From an uncultured Bacteroidales bacterium (GTDB lineage Bacteria; Bacteroidota; Bacteroidia; Bacteroidales; Muribaculaceae): DNA of 52,698 bases. The notes beneath the pieces are model-generated. The model was not told where the DNA came from. It saw only the letters and a program-made list of their open reading frames with translations, and searched no databases. The stretch is from NCBI GenBank assembly GCA_902774055.1, contig CACYGX010000025.1, positions 1-52,698 on the forward strand. The letters run 5' to 3'. Numbering within the stretch: position 1 is the stretch's first letter; each line of letters starts with the position of its first letter. Made by a program: the position numbers and the translations under genes. Positions 8,622 through 17,499 of the stretch are shown here, in pieces.

Positions 8622-10061
8622 TTAGAATTGGAAATAGATGAATGTCTGGACTCTGCCTGCACCGAAGAAAATGAGGGCAAGCAGGGCCAGATACAGCGCA
8701 TATCGCATGTAACTGTGCCTGAACAGGGCCACGCCGTCGAGCTGCAAGGCGTGTTGCTTGTCGCGCTGCAGCCACTCGAACAGCATCACCATGCCGCACA
8801 GGGTCAAATTGTATTTGCCGAAGTCCATGGGCGTGTAACTGAAGAAGTTGGTCACCATGTGCGACAAGAAATCCCATGCCTGCGCCATGCTCTCGGCGCG
8901 GAAGAAAATCCAGCCCACCACCACGAGCAGGAACGTGAACAGGGTCTGCGCGATGGCGATGACGGTGGCGACGAGTCGGCTATGCTCTCGGGGCGTTTTG
9001 TCTCTCTTGCTCAACAGCCGGTACGAGATCAGCAGCACGGCATGGAACAATCCCCAGCAGACAAACGTCCACTTGGCGCCGTGCCACAAGCCGCTGATGG
9101 CCCATACCACCAGCACATTCAGCGCCACACGCGGCCACTTGCACCGGTTGCCGCCCAGTGGGATATAGATGTAATCGCGGAACCATGTGGTCAACGATAT
9201 GTGCCATCGTTGCCAAAACTCCCGAATGTTTCTTGCAAAGTAAGGATAGTTGAAATTGCGCATCAAATTGATGCCGAACAGCCTGGCGCAGCCGATGGCG
9301 ATGTCGCTGTAACCCGAGAAATCGCAGTAAATCTGGAAGGCGAACAAGACCCCGACAAGGAGCAGCGACAGGCCTGACATTTCCTCATAATGCCCCCACA
9401 GGGCATTGACGTCTGAGGCGCATCGGTCGGCCACAACGATTTTCTTGACAAAGCCCCACAGCATCTGCCGCAGGCCATCTACCGCCTGGGTGTAGTCAAA
9501 GCGGCGGTCGCGTTGGAATTGTGGCAACAGGTGGGTCGCGCGCTCAATGGGACCAGCCACCAGTTGGGGAAAGAAACTGATGAAGGCAAAAAACTCGACG
9601 ATGTCGTGCGTGGCGCGGATGTTGCCCCGATAAACGTCGATGGTGTAACTCAGCGCCTGGAAAGTATAGAAACTGATGCCCACGGGCAGAATAATCTCGC
9701 TGGCCACCCAATCCAGCCGATATCCGAACAAGGACTGCAACAGCAGGTCCAGGTTCTCGACAAAGAAGTTGGCATACTTGAAGTAACACAGGATGCCCAG
9801 GTTGAGGATGATGTTGGCAGCGCTCACGAGCCGTTGCTGGCGGCGACGGCCGTCAAAACGCTCGATGAGGATGCCGCTCGCGTAACTGCACAATGACGTC
9901 AAGGCGATTAACCCCAGGAAACGCCAGTCCCACCATCCATAGAAAACATAACTCATCACGACCACCAGCACATTTTGCCAGCGGCGATTCTTGAAGACGA
10001 ACCAATAGAGTGCAAACACTATCGGCAAGAACACCAAAAATTGAAATGAGTTAAAAAGCAT
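8622..10061 (-). CDS. MBOAT-family O-acyltransferase (AlgI/DltB-like)
   Basis: 479 residues, about ten or more membrane helices. The N-terminus (MLFNSFQFLVFLPIVF) is characteristic of AlgI-type bacterial MBOAT proteins. The conserved core is visible: REFWQRWHISLTTWFRDYIY, followed by GLWHGAKWTF, in which the histidine of WHG is the invariant active-site residue. The role is to move acyl, normally acetyl, groups across the inner membrane for polymer O-acetylation together with the SGNH partner encoded next. It is first in the operon, with a good promoter 23-52 bases upstream. Confidence 0.92.
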   Translation of the reverse strand: MLFNSFQFLVFLPIVFALYWFVFKNRRWQNVLVVVMSYVFYGWWDWRFLGLIALTSLCSYASGILIERFDGRRRQQRLVSAANIILNLGILCYFKYANFFVENLDLLLQSLFGYRLDWVASEIILPVGISFYTFQALSYTIDVYRGNIRATHDIVEFFAFISFFPQLVAGPIERATHLLPQFQRDRRFDYTQAVDGLRQMLWGFVKKIVVADRCASDVNALWGHYEEMSGLSLLLVGVLFAFQIYCDFSGYSDIAIGCARLFGINLMRNFNYPYFARNIREFWQRWHISLTTWFRDYIYIPLGGNRCKWPRVALNVLVVWAISGLWHGAKWTFVCWGLFHAVLLISYRLLSKRDKTPREHSRLVATVIAIAQTLFTFLLVVVGWIFFRAESMAQAWDFLSHMVTNFFSYTPMDFGKYNLTLCGMVMLFEWLQRDKQHALQLDGVALFRHSYMRYALYLALLALIFFGAGRVQTFIYFQF

Positions 10062-10084
10062 TGTTTGTCGCGATATACATCATG

Positions 10085-10114
10085 CAAAATTACAAACTTT
10101 TTTATTCTCGGCAA
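10085..10114 (-). promoter_or_regulatory. Promoter of the MBOAT operon
   Basis: On the minus strand TTG (10114-10112) is followed after 19 bases by TAATTTTG (10092-10085), a good match to the Bacteroidetes consensus, 24 bases before the start at 10061. Confidence 0.65.
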
Positions 10115-10155
10115 TAAGGTGAATGGGAGTTATTGATAGCACGGGTGCTATCGGC

Positions 10156-10211
10156 TGGGACGGTTCTGCTTGATGCCAAAGCGAAGCGACGCTATCAAGA
10201 GACCCGTCCCA
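10156..10211. repeat. Extended imperfect inverted repeat between divergent operons
   Basis: TGGGACGG (10156-10163) pairs with CCGTCCCA (10204-10211), and CTTGAT (10169-10174) pairs with ATCAAG (10194-10199), around a GCGaaGCGacGC core. The 10062-10452 gap holds this element, two divergent promoters and no credible gene. It is not followed by a T-run on either strand, so it is not a classical terminator. Confidence 0.55.
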
Positions 10212-10394
10212 ACGATGCACCATTCTTGAAGCAGCCACCATATTTAAATATTCTCACAAGTGTAATTTTCATAACTTCTATGCCTTAATGGCGGACCTTG
10301 CTTAACGGCTTAGTGCCTTAGCGTGGGATATATTCGGCTGACAGTTGCGAATGGGTGTGTGCCAGTTTTTGGCAAAATTGTTCCCTAAGAATGA

Positions 10395-10424
10395 TTGCCT
10401 TTTCAATCAATTGCACTATTTTTG
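10395..10424 (+). promoter_or_regulatory. Promoter of the namZ operon
   Basis: TTG (10395-10397), 19 bases, then TATTTTTG (10417-10424) match the Bacteroidetes consensus. The box lies 28 bases before the ATG at 10453 and supports that start over the more distant one at 10345. Confidence 0.65.
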
Positions 10425-10452
10425 CGAGGTGATATCAAATATTAGTAAAATA

Positions 10453-11721
10453 ATGAAATTGACAAGAGTCTTTTTGTTGTTGACGGTGGTGTGGACGTCT
10501 CTCGCCTCGATGACCACCCTGAATACGTGCAGTAACCGTGTGAACAAGAGCGCCGCGGGCAATGTGGCTAACAATGCCCAGCAGGAGGCCTCTACAGCGC
10601 AGGCCAGTGGCGACGTGGTGATGGGCGCGGCACGCACCAGTGAATATGTGCCCTTGCTCAAGGGCAAGCGTGTGGCGCTGTTGAGCAACCAGACGGGCAT
10701 GGTGGGCGACAAGCACACCCTGGACCTGATGCTGGAGAATGGCGTGAATGTGGTGACTATCTTCTCGCCCGAACATGGTTTCCGTGGCAATGCCGACGCT
10801 GGCGAGCATGTGTCGAGCAGTGTGGACGAGAAAACGGGTGTTCCCATCGCGTCGCTCTATGACGGCAAGTCGCCGATGCCCAGCAAGCAGGTGATGGACG
10901 GCATCGACGTCATCGTGACGGACATCCAGGATGTGGGACTCCGTTTCTACACCTACTATGTGACGATGATCAACCTCATGGACGCCGCGGTGACCTACGA
11001 CAAGCAGTTCATGGTGCTGGACCGTCCCAACCCCAACGGCATGTATGTTGACGGCCCTATCCTGGACATGACGCTCAAGTCGGGCGTGGGACGACTGCCC
11101 ATCCCCACGGTGCATGGTATGACCCTGGGCGAACTGGCGCAGATGGCCAACGGCGAGGGGTGGCTCAAGGACGGCAAGAAGTGTGACCTCACGGTCATCC
11201 CTTGCCAGAATTATACCCACCAGACGCGTTACGCCTTGCCCATCGCCCCGAGTCCCAATCTGCCCAACATGCTGTCGATTTATCTCTATCCCTCGATGTG
11301 CTACTTCGAGGGAACGACGGTGAGTCTGGGACGTGGCACCGATTGGCCCTTCCAGGTCTATGGCCATCCCGACATGACGGGCTACGACTTTGAGTTCACC
11401 CCCAAGAGCCGCCCGGGCGCCAAGACTCCGCCCCAGATGGACAAATTGTGCCATGGTGTGGACTTGCACAACCTGGATCCCGAGAAAGTCATCTCCAAGG
11501 GCATCAATCTCGAGTATGTCATCGATGCCTACCGCAACTTGACCAAGAACGGCCACGAGTTCTACTTGAAGAGCAACTTCTTTGACCTGCTGATGGGCAC
11601 TAAGACCGTGCGCGAAATGATTGCCCAGGGCAAGAGCGCTGCCGAGATCAAAGCCTCCTGGCAAGCCGACGTGGACCTCTTCAAGGTACAGCGCCGCCCC
11701 TACCTCCTCTATCCCGAATAA
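10453..11721 (+). CDS. namZ: Exo-beta-N-acetylmuramidase NamZ (DUF1343, GH171)
   Basis: 422 residues from the ATG at 10453; an upstream in-frame ATG at 10345 would place the promoter inside the gene. The N-terminus has a signal peptide (KLTRVFLLLTVVWTSLA). The rest is a full DUF1343 domain, with recognisable blocks such as GKRVALLSNQTGM, SPEHGFRG, DIQDVGLRFYTY, LDRPNPNG and LSIYLYPSMCYFEGTTVS. Members release N-acetylmuramic acid from the non-reducing ends of peptidoglycan fragments in the periplasm. The downstream symporter, regulator and two serine hydrolases fit a cell-wall salvage operon. The family assignment is firm; activity is inferred. Confidence 0.9.
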   Translation: MKLTRVFLLLTVVWTSLASMTTLNTCSNRVNKSAAGNVANNAQQEASTAQASGDVVMGAARTSEYVPLLKGKRVALLSNQTGMVGDKHTLDLMLENGVNVVTIFSPEHGFRGNADAGEHVSSSVDEKTGVPIASLYDGKSPMPSKQVMDGIDVIVTDIQDVGLRFYTYYVTMINLMDAAVTYDKQFMVLDRPNPNGMYVDGPILDMTLKSGVGRLPIPTVHGMTLGELAQMANGEGWLKDGKKCDLTVIPCQNYTHQTRYALPIAPSPNLPNMLSIYLYPSMCYFEGTTVSLGRGTDWPFQVYGHPDMTGYDFEFTPKSRPGAKTPPQMDKLCHGVDLHNLDPEKVISKGINLEYVIDAYRNLTKNGHEFYLKSNFFDLLMGTKTVREMIAQGKSAAEIKASWQADVDLFKVQRRPYLLYPE

Positions 11722-11787
11722 AAAAGGAAGAGAAAAGAAGAGTCAAAATAACTATTAACTATTAACTCATAACTATTAACTAAATAA
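11722..11787. repeat. Short spacer repeat (AACTATTAAC copies)
   Basis: The 66-base spacer between namZ and the symporter gene contains three near-copies of AACTATTAAC. A similar motif in the opposite orientation fills the spacer at 34371-34413 between two nuclease genes. It looks like a low-complexity spacer repeat of this genome. No terminator hairpin is visible, so read-through into the symporter is likely. Confidence 0.6.
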
Positions 11788-13233
11788 ATGACTCCCTGGA
11801 TTGTACTTGCCACGATTGTTGGCTATTTCATTCTCCTGTTTATCATCTCGTGGGCCGCGTCGCGCAAGAGCGACACCTCTACCGCCCTGAGTGGCGGTCG
11901 TCAGGCCCCGTGGTTCATTGTTGCCATCGCCATGCTGGGCGCGCCCATCTCGGGCGTGACATTTATCTCGGTTCCTGGCATGGTGGTTACCAAGGGTTTC
12001 AGTTACCTGCAGATGGCCTTAGGCTTCATTGTGGGTTACTTTGTGATTGCCTATGTGCTCATCCCCTTGTTCTACAAGCGCAATCTGGTATCCATCTACG
12101 GCTATCTGGAGCAACGTTTCGGTGGCAGCACCCACAAGAGCGGCGCGTGGTTCTTCTTCATCAGCAAGATGCTGGGTGCCGCGGTGCGTTTCTATGTGGT
12201 GTGTGTGACCTTGCAGTTGCTGGTGTTCTCACCCTTGCACATCCCCTTTGTCATCAACGTCATCGTTACCATTGCCCTCATCTTCCTCTATACCTTGCAG
12301 GGAGGAGTGAAGACGGTGATTTGGACCGACACGCTCAAGAGCTTCTGCCTCATCTTGTCGGTGGTGTTGAGCATCTATTTTGTCGCTAAGGGTCTGGGCT
12401 ACGACTTGGCAGGCTTGTGCAGCGCGGTGGCTGGTGACGAGACGTCGCGTGTCTTTTTCTTTGACAATCCCAAGGAGGGCACCTACTTCTGGAAACAGTT
12501 CATTGCCGGCATCTTTATGGTGATTGCCACCACGGGTCTTGACCAGGACTTGATGCAGCGCAGCCTGGCGTGCAAGAATGCCAGCGAATCGGCCAAGAAC
12601 CTGATTGTGAGCGTTTTCCTTCAGGTTATTGTCATTGCGTTGTTCCTGGTGCTGGGTACGTTGCTCGCCATGCATGTCAAGGCCAACGGCATCGCCATGC
12701 CCGAGAAGACCGACGAACTCTTTGGTACGGTGGCCTTCAGCGAAGGTATGCCTGTGCTGCTGGGTGTCGTCTTCATCATTGGCTTGATTGCTGCCGCCTA
12801 TTCGGCTGCTGGCTCGGCCTTGACCTCGTTGACGACGTCATTCACTGTCGATATCCTTGAGGCCGACAAAAAGCAGGACGAGAATGCGCTGGGACGCACG
12901 CGTCGCATGGTGCACGTCGCTATGGCTGCCGGCATGGGTCTGGTAATCCTCATTTTCTACGCCATCAGCAACAGTGATGCCATCAGCGCGGTTTACACCC
13001 TCGCCAGTTACACCTATGGTCCCATTTTGGGCTTGTTTGCCTTCGGCATGATGTGCAAGAGCCCCGTGCGCGACCGTTTGGTGCCTGTGGTGTGCATTGC
13101 AGCCCCTGTTATCAGTTTCTTTATCCAGATGTGGTTGAAGAACCAGTATGACTACACCCTGGGCTTTGAACTCTTGTTGCTGAATGCCGCCTTGACGATG
13201 ATTGGCCTCGCCCTGCTCATCAAGAAGTCTTAA
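11788..13233 (+). CDS. Sodium:solute symporter (SSS family)
   Basis: 481 residues, about 13 membrane helices, with SSS-family features: a long first helix, SAASRKSDT loop, GGRQAPWFIVAIAMLGAPISG (Na-site region in helix 1-2), LYTLQGGVKTVIWTD, and TTGLDQDLMQRSLACKN. It imports a solute with sodium. Its place after namZ suggests the substrate is N-acetylmuramic acid or another peptidoglycan sugar, as in similar Bacteroidetes salvage clusters; this is inference from context. The next gene starts six bases downstream, so the genes are co-transcribed. Confidence 0.88.
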   Translation: MTPWIVLATIVGYFILLFIISWAASRKSDTSTALSGGRQAPWFIVAIAMLGAPISGVTFISVPGMVVTKGFSYLQMALGFIVGYFVIAYVLIPLFYKRNLVSIYGYLEQRFGGSTHKSGAWFFFISKMLGAAVRFYVVCVTLQLLVFSPLHIPFVINVIVTIALIFLYTLQGGVKTVIWTDTLKSFCLILSVVLSIYFVAKGLGYDLAGLCSAVAGDETSRVFFFDNPKEGTYFWKQFIAGIFMVIATTGLDQDLMQRSLACKNASESAKNLIVSVFLQVIVIALFLVLGTLLAMHVKANGIAMPEKTDELFGTVAFSEGMPVLLGVVFIIGLIAAAYSAAGSALTSLTTSFTVDILEADKKQDENALGRTRRMVHVAMAAGMGLVILIFYAISNSDAISAVYTLASYTYGPILGLFAFGMMCKSPVRDRLVPVVCIAAPVISFFIQMWLKNQYDYTLGFELLLLNAALTMIGLALLIKKS

Positions 13234-13238
13234 AAACA

Positions 13239-14135
13239 ATGGCTCGCAATCTGATAACGCGATATGCGTGGCTGGTGGACACCATCAGCCGCTATGGCCG
13301 CATCACGCTCAAGGACTTGAGCGAGGCGTGGCTGCGCAGTGAAATCAGCGAGGGAAAACCTTTGGCCCGACGCACTTTCTTCCATTACCGTGACGGGGTG
13401 GAAGATATGTTCGACATCAACATCCAGTGTGATAAGTCAACCTTTGAATACTACATTGATGACTCGGGCGACGAGGATCACCTCCGCTTGATGTCGTGGC
13501 TGGTCGACTCGGTGTCGATGAGCGGCATGTTGAGCAATGCCCACGACATCAGCGGGCGCATCGTGCTCGAGAATGTGCCCTCGGCGCGTCAGCACCTGCC
13601 GGTGATTATTGATGCGTTGAAGCAGAACCATCGCATCAGTTTCTCTTACAAGAGCTATACCCGCTCGCGCCCCACCCACGGTGTCATGCTTGAGCCTTAC
13701 TTTGTCAAGATTTTCAAGCAGCTGTGGTATGTCATTGGCTATAATGTCAAGGACAGGCAGATTAAGACCTATTCGCTCGACCGCATGAGTTCCCTGAACA
13801 TGTTGCCTGACGTCTTTGAGATGCCCGATGGCATCAACCCGTCGGAGTTCTTCAAGGACTGTTTCGGTATCATCACCAACAGGAACAGTGCTAAACGCAT
13901 CGTCCTGCGTGTAGAACCCACCCAGGCCAAGTATTTTCGCGCCCTGCCGCTCCATAGTTCGCAGCGCGAGGAAATACACGACCAGTATTCCTTGTTCTAC
14001 TACAAGATGCGCATCACCTACGACCTCAAGGAGGAACTCATGTCCCATGGCGCCAGCATCGAGGTGCTCGAGCCCCAGGAACTGAAAACCCTCATCCTCA
14101 CCGAACTCCAACAAGCCCTTAACAACTATCAATAA
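13239..14135 (+). CDS. WYL-domain transcriptional regulator
   Basis: 298 residues. The N-terminal third (about 1-75) is helical and DNA-binding-like (RITLKDLSEAWLRS, then ARRTFFHYRDGVEDMF). A WYL domain spans about residues 125-215, with ALKQNHRISFSYKSYT and the core LWYVIGYNVKDRQIKTYSLDRM, followed by the C-terminal extension. WYL proteins are usually ligand-responsive regulators. Encoded within the salvage operon, it probably controls it in response to a cell-wall fragment or nucleotide ligand, which cannot be told from sequence. Confidence 0.88.
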   Translation: MARNLITRYAWLVDTISRYGRITLKDLSEAWLRSEISEGKPLARRTFFHYRDGVEDMFDINIQCDKSTFEYYIDDSGDEDHLRLMSWLVDSVSMSGMLSNAHDISGRIVLENVPSARQHLPVIIDALKQNHRISFSYKSYTRSRPTHGVMLEPYFVKIFKQLWYVIGYNVKDRQIKTYSLDRMSSLNMLPDVFEMPDGINPSEFFKDCFGIITNRNSAKRIVLRVEPTQAKYFRALPLHSSQREEIHDQYSLFYYKMRITYDLKEELMSHGASIEVLEPQELKTLILTELQQALNNYQ

Positions 14136-14152
14136 AAGAAACAACGACAACC

Positions 14153-15661
14153 ATGAGACGTCAACTTCTTGTTATACTGGCAGTGTTGCCGCTGTTGCTG
14201 GCGGCACAAGTGGGCGACCTGCAGCGCAGCACGCCCGCGGCCGAGGGCATTAGCACCCAGGCGGTCATCAATATGATGGACTCGCTCATGGCGCTGCCCG
14301 AGTGTGACATTCACCACGTGATGGTCCTGCGCCATGGCAAGGTGGTGGCCGAGTTGCACCCTTCGCCCTTCCGCGCCGAGGATGCCCACACGCTCTATTC
14401 GGCGAGCAAGACCTTTACCGCGCTGGCGGTGGGCTGCGCCATCGATGACAATCTGCTGCGCCTCACCGACAGGGTGATGACCTTCTTCCCCGACAAGCGC
14501 ACTAACCGTGTCAGCGACAACATGGCGGATTTGACCGTGCGCGACCTGCTGATGATGGCGTCGGGAATGAAGCCTGATTGGACGATGCGCAACAACAGCA
14601 CTGACTGGGTCAAGGACTGGCTTGCAAAGTCGGTCGATGACAAGCCCGGCACGGTGTTCCAGTATGACTCGATGTGCACGTTCATGCTCAGTGCCATCGT
14701 GCAGCGGGTGACGGGCCAAACCATGCTGGAGTATCTGCAGAAAAAACTGTTCGCTCCCATGCACATCACTGTGGCCGACTGGGAAACCAGCCCCGACGGC
14801 ATCAACACAGGCGGCTGGGGACTGCGCGTCCAGGCCGAGACGATGGCCAAGTTGGGACTGTTGCTATTGAACAAGGGTAACTGGAACGGCCAGCAACTCG
14901 TCAGCGCCGACTATGTGACCGAGGCCTGCTCACGCCTCATCGATGGCGGTGCCAAGGAAACCGTGCCTCCCACCGATGGCAACCAGGGCTATGGCTACCA
15001 GGTATGGCAGAGCAAGTGGTCGGGCTCCTATCGTGCTGACGGCGCAATGGGGCAATACACCGTTGTGGTGCCTCAGGAAGCCCTCGTGGTGGTCATTCTG
15101 GGCATGAAACTCTATGGTCACGAGGAATTGGCCTGCATCTGGAATCAGTTGATGCCTGGAATAACAAGCGCCCCGCTCCAGCCCGAGAAGAAATTGCAGA
15201 ATCGACTGGACAAACTTTGTGCTACGGCAAAATTGTCCCTCCCAAAAGGCAAAAGCACCTCCAAGAAGGCCAAGGCCTACTTGGGGAAACAATTGCAGTT
15301 GCCCAACAACCGCTTTGGCCTGAAATGGCTGGCAGTGGATGGCTCTGCGCTTCAACTTGCCCTCGAAGACGGCACTCAGGAGCAATGGATCATGGGCTGC
15401 GGCCGCTGGCAATATAACACCATGACTGGTTTCCCCTACTATTCCATCAATGCGATTCATCGCATGCAGGGTTTCAGCCATGGCTTCACGGCTGCGGCCG
15501 CCTATGCCTGGACTTCGCCCATGGTACTCGAAATACGTGTCCACTACGTTGACTGGATCAGCGGCATGAAGTTCGTCATTGATTTTGAAAAGAACGAAGT
15601 GACCCTTTGTGACACATATCCCAATTCCAAACCCGAAACTATCCATTTTACCGTAAAATGA
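14153..15661 (+). CDS. Secreted class C beta-lactamase-like serine hydrolase (first of two)
   Basis: 502 residues with a signal peptide (RRQLLVILAVLPLLLAA). The catalytic S-x-x-K motif is SASK at residues 83-86. The second motif, normally Y-x-N, is Y-D-S (Tyr171-Ser173), and the third region is ADGAMGQY rather than K-T-G or H-T-G. A C-terminal domain of about 150 residues follows. These proteins act on D-Ala peptides or esters; here cleavage of stem peptides from muropeptides is suggested by the NamZ context. The stop overlaps the start of the paralogue (ATGA at 15658-15661). A true beta-lactamase is less likely given the variant motifs. Confidence 0.85.
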   Translation: MRRQLLVILAVLPLLLAAQVGDLQRSTPAAEGISTQAVINMMDSLMALPECDIHHVMVLRHGKVVAELHPSPFRAEDAHTLYSASKTFTALAVGCAIDDNLLRLTDRVMTFFPDKRTNRVSDNMADLTVRDLLMMASGMKPDWTMRNNSTDWVKDWLAKSVDDKPGTVFQYDSMCTFMLSAIVQRVTGQTMLEYLQKKLFAPMHITVADWETSPDGINTGGWGLRVQAETMAKLGLLLLNKGNWNGQQLVSADYVTEACSRLIDGGAKETVPPTDGNQGYGYQVWQSKWSGSYRADGAMGQYTVVVPQEALVVVILGMKLYGHEELACIWNQLMPGITSAPLQPEKKLQNRLDKLCATAKLSLPKGKSTSKKAKAYLGKQLQLPNNRFGLKWLAVDGSALQLALEDGTQEQWIMGCGRWQYNTMTGFPYYSINAIHRMQGFSHGFTAAAAYAWTSPMVLEIRVHYVDWISGMKFVIDFEKNEVTLCDTYPNSKPETIHFTVK

Positions 15662-17259
15662 AACGATACTGCATCTTATTTTTCCTGTTACTGGCCGCAT
15701 GTGTGGCGTCTGTAGCTCAAGTGGGCGACCTGCCGCGTAGCACCCCCGAGGCCGAGGGTGTGAACCCCGTGTGTATTTCTAACCTCTACCATGTGCTGGA
15801 CAGCAACCCTGACGTGGATGTGCATCACTTGATGATACTGCGCCACGGCAAGGTCATCGGCGAAATCCACGCCTCGCCCTATAAGGCGACCGACAAGCAC
15901 ATGCTCTACAGCGCCAGCAAGACGGTAACGGGCCTTGCTGTGGGTCTTGCTGTACAAGACGGCTTGCTCTCGATCGACGACAAGGTATCGAAGTTCTTGC
16001 GGGATAAAATGCCGGCAACTTTGTCCCCTGCTCTGGATAGCCTGACGGTGCGCAACATGCTCATGATGGCGTCAGGACGCAAGGAGGACACCGACCTCTA
16101 CCTGAGCAAGGAAGACTGGCTTACCTCGTGGTTCCAGGGCGATTTCCAGGGCGTGGGAACTGAGTTCCACTACGACTCGATGGCTACCCATGCGCTGGCG
16201 ATGATTATTTGCCGATTGACGGGCAAACCGTTGTTGCAGTATGTGAAAGAGCGCATTTTTGACCCCTTACACATCACCGATTTTGACTGGGAACTGGCTC
16301 CTGACAGTGTCGAGATTGGTGGCTGGGGATTGCGCTTGCATGCCGAGAGCGAGGCCAAGTTGGGCCAACTCATGCTGCAAGGCGGCCAGTGGAATGGACA
16401 GCAACTCGTGAACGAACAGTGGATTCAAGAGATGACCAAGTGCCAACTCGTCACCGATGCCAAAGATAAGCCCAATCTGTCGTTTTTTGCCAAGGTCAGG
16501 AGGTGGTTGAGCAGGACATGGCACAAGATCCTCTCCTGGTTTACGGGTTACAATAAGTCCTCTTACAAGGCAGGCTATGGCTATCAGACCAAGACGGTCA
16601 CCAAGCCGCGGGCCGATGCGTTTTTTGCTGCTGGCTATGGCGGACAGTTGATCTATGTGGTCCCCAAGTGCGACCTGGTGGTCGTTATCAATGGCAGGGC
16701 AAAAACCTACGGGGACGAGCACAACGCTTTCTATGACTATCTGGTTGTACCCTTGGTATCTGGCGATGATCCCGTGGAGCTTCCCAAGTGTGATACCATG
16801 ACCGTTGATATGCCACAGGGCGAGGCCACAAATCCGCTGGAGCAGAAGATCCTCGGCCGCCGCATCGTGATGGGCGACAACCCGATGCTCATCGACGACA
16901 TCGTGGTGAACCGCAAGGGCGATGACCTCATTTTCACGATGAACGACTACAAGGGGGCCTTTCGTGCCGTTGCCGCCTGTGGCGAGTGGCGTTACACCAC
17001 GGGCGATGAGCGTCCCTTCTACATCATGGAGAGTATTGCGCAGTTCGTGGGCACGGCACGCCCGTTTACCAGCGTTGCCGCCTATGGTTGGCAGGGCGAT
17101 ACGCTCGCCATGCGTGTCGATTGGCTCGATGGTGGCGACAACCGTCGCATGAAGATGGCCTTTGACGGAGAGGATGTTTCCATCGCCATCAGTGACGGCT
17201 ATGACCATTTGTTGACCGATACCATCTACGGAGCTTTATCAAATAACCTTGACTTGTAA
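15658..17259 (+). CDS. Serine hydrolase, probable lipoprotein (second of two)
   Basis: 533 residues, clearly paralogous to the preceding gene (shared AQVGDL.RSTP and LYSASKT blocks). The N-terminus carries a lipobox LAAC with Cys15, so it is likely lipid-anchored, unlike its neighbour. S-x-x-K is SASK at 85-88; the second motif is again Y-D-S, and the third region is AGYGGQ. An insertion of about 40 residues rich in Trp, Arg and Lys (ARVRRWLSRTWHKILSWF-like, around 277-300) is absent in the first copy. It is translationally coupled to it and last in the salvage operon. The function is inferred as peptide or ester hydrolysis at the envelope. Confidence 0.85.
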   Translation: MKRYCILFFLLLAACVASVAQVGDLPRSTPEAEGVNPVCISNLYHVLDSNPDVDVHHLMILRHGKVIGEIHASPYKATDKHMLYSASKTVTGLAVGLAVQDGLLSIDDKVSKFLRDKMPATLSPALDSLTVRNMLMMASGRKEDTDLYLSKEDWLTSWFQGDFQGVGTEFHYDSMATHALAMIICRLTGKPLLQYVKERIFDPLHITDFDWELAPDSVEIGGWGLRLHAESEAKLGQLMLQGGQWNGQQLVNEQWIQEMTKCQLVTDAKDKPNLSFFAKVRRWLSRTWHKILSWFTGYNKSSYKAGYGYQTKTVTKPRADAFFAAGYGGQLIYVVPKCDLVVVINGRAKTYGDEHNAFYDYLVVPLVSGDDPVELPKCDTMTVDMPQGEATNPLEQKILGRRIVMGDNPMLIDDIVVNRKGDDLIFTMNDYKGAFRAVAACGEWRYTTGDERPFYIMESIAQFVGTARPFTSVAAYGWQGDTLAMRVDWLDGGDNRRMKMAFDGEDVSIAISDGYDHLLTDTIYGALSNNLDL

Positions 17260-17465
17260 ACCCATAGGCGATAAGGTAAGACCGTTAGTTGGGATGGAGT
17301 GAGTCACTAACAAAAAAAATTTTGGAAATGCTTGTGTATTCCAATATATATGGCGATATTTGCAAATAAGTTGTGAAACGGTGATTTGACATTGATGATT
17401 GAATCACTTGTGAGTTTTTATTAATCATTGAGACATATCTTTATCACATAGTCCATATTAACACT

Positions 17466-17480
17466 CCGTTACGGTAACGG
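17466..17480. promoter_or_regulatory. Perfect palindrome, possible operator
   Basis: CCGTTACGGTAACGG is a 7+1+7 perfect inverted repeat, 20 bases before the ATG at 17500. Its position between the presumed promoter and the start fits a repressor or activator site for the phosphoethanolamine-transferase-like gene. Confidence 0.45.
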
Positions 17481-17499
17481 GAAATTAAATCCATATTCC

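Noticed and set aside
10435-11664. 409-codon minus-strand frame across namZ
   Set aside because: Antisense shadow of a clear DUF1343 gene; His/Gly/Val-rich translation without any known domain.
14153-17259. Tandem serine hydrolases as antibiotic-resistance beta-lactamases
   Set aside because: Second and third motifs deviate from class C enzymes and context points to cell-wall salvage.
17284-17311. Hairpin GTTAGT/ACTAAC after the second serine hydrolase
   Set aside because: Only a six-base stem with a 16-base loop; too weak to call a terminator even though an A/T run follows.
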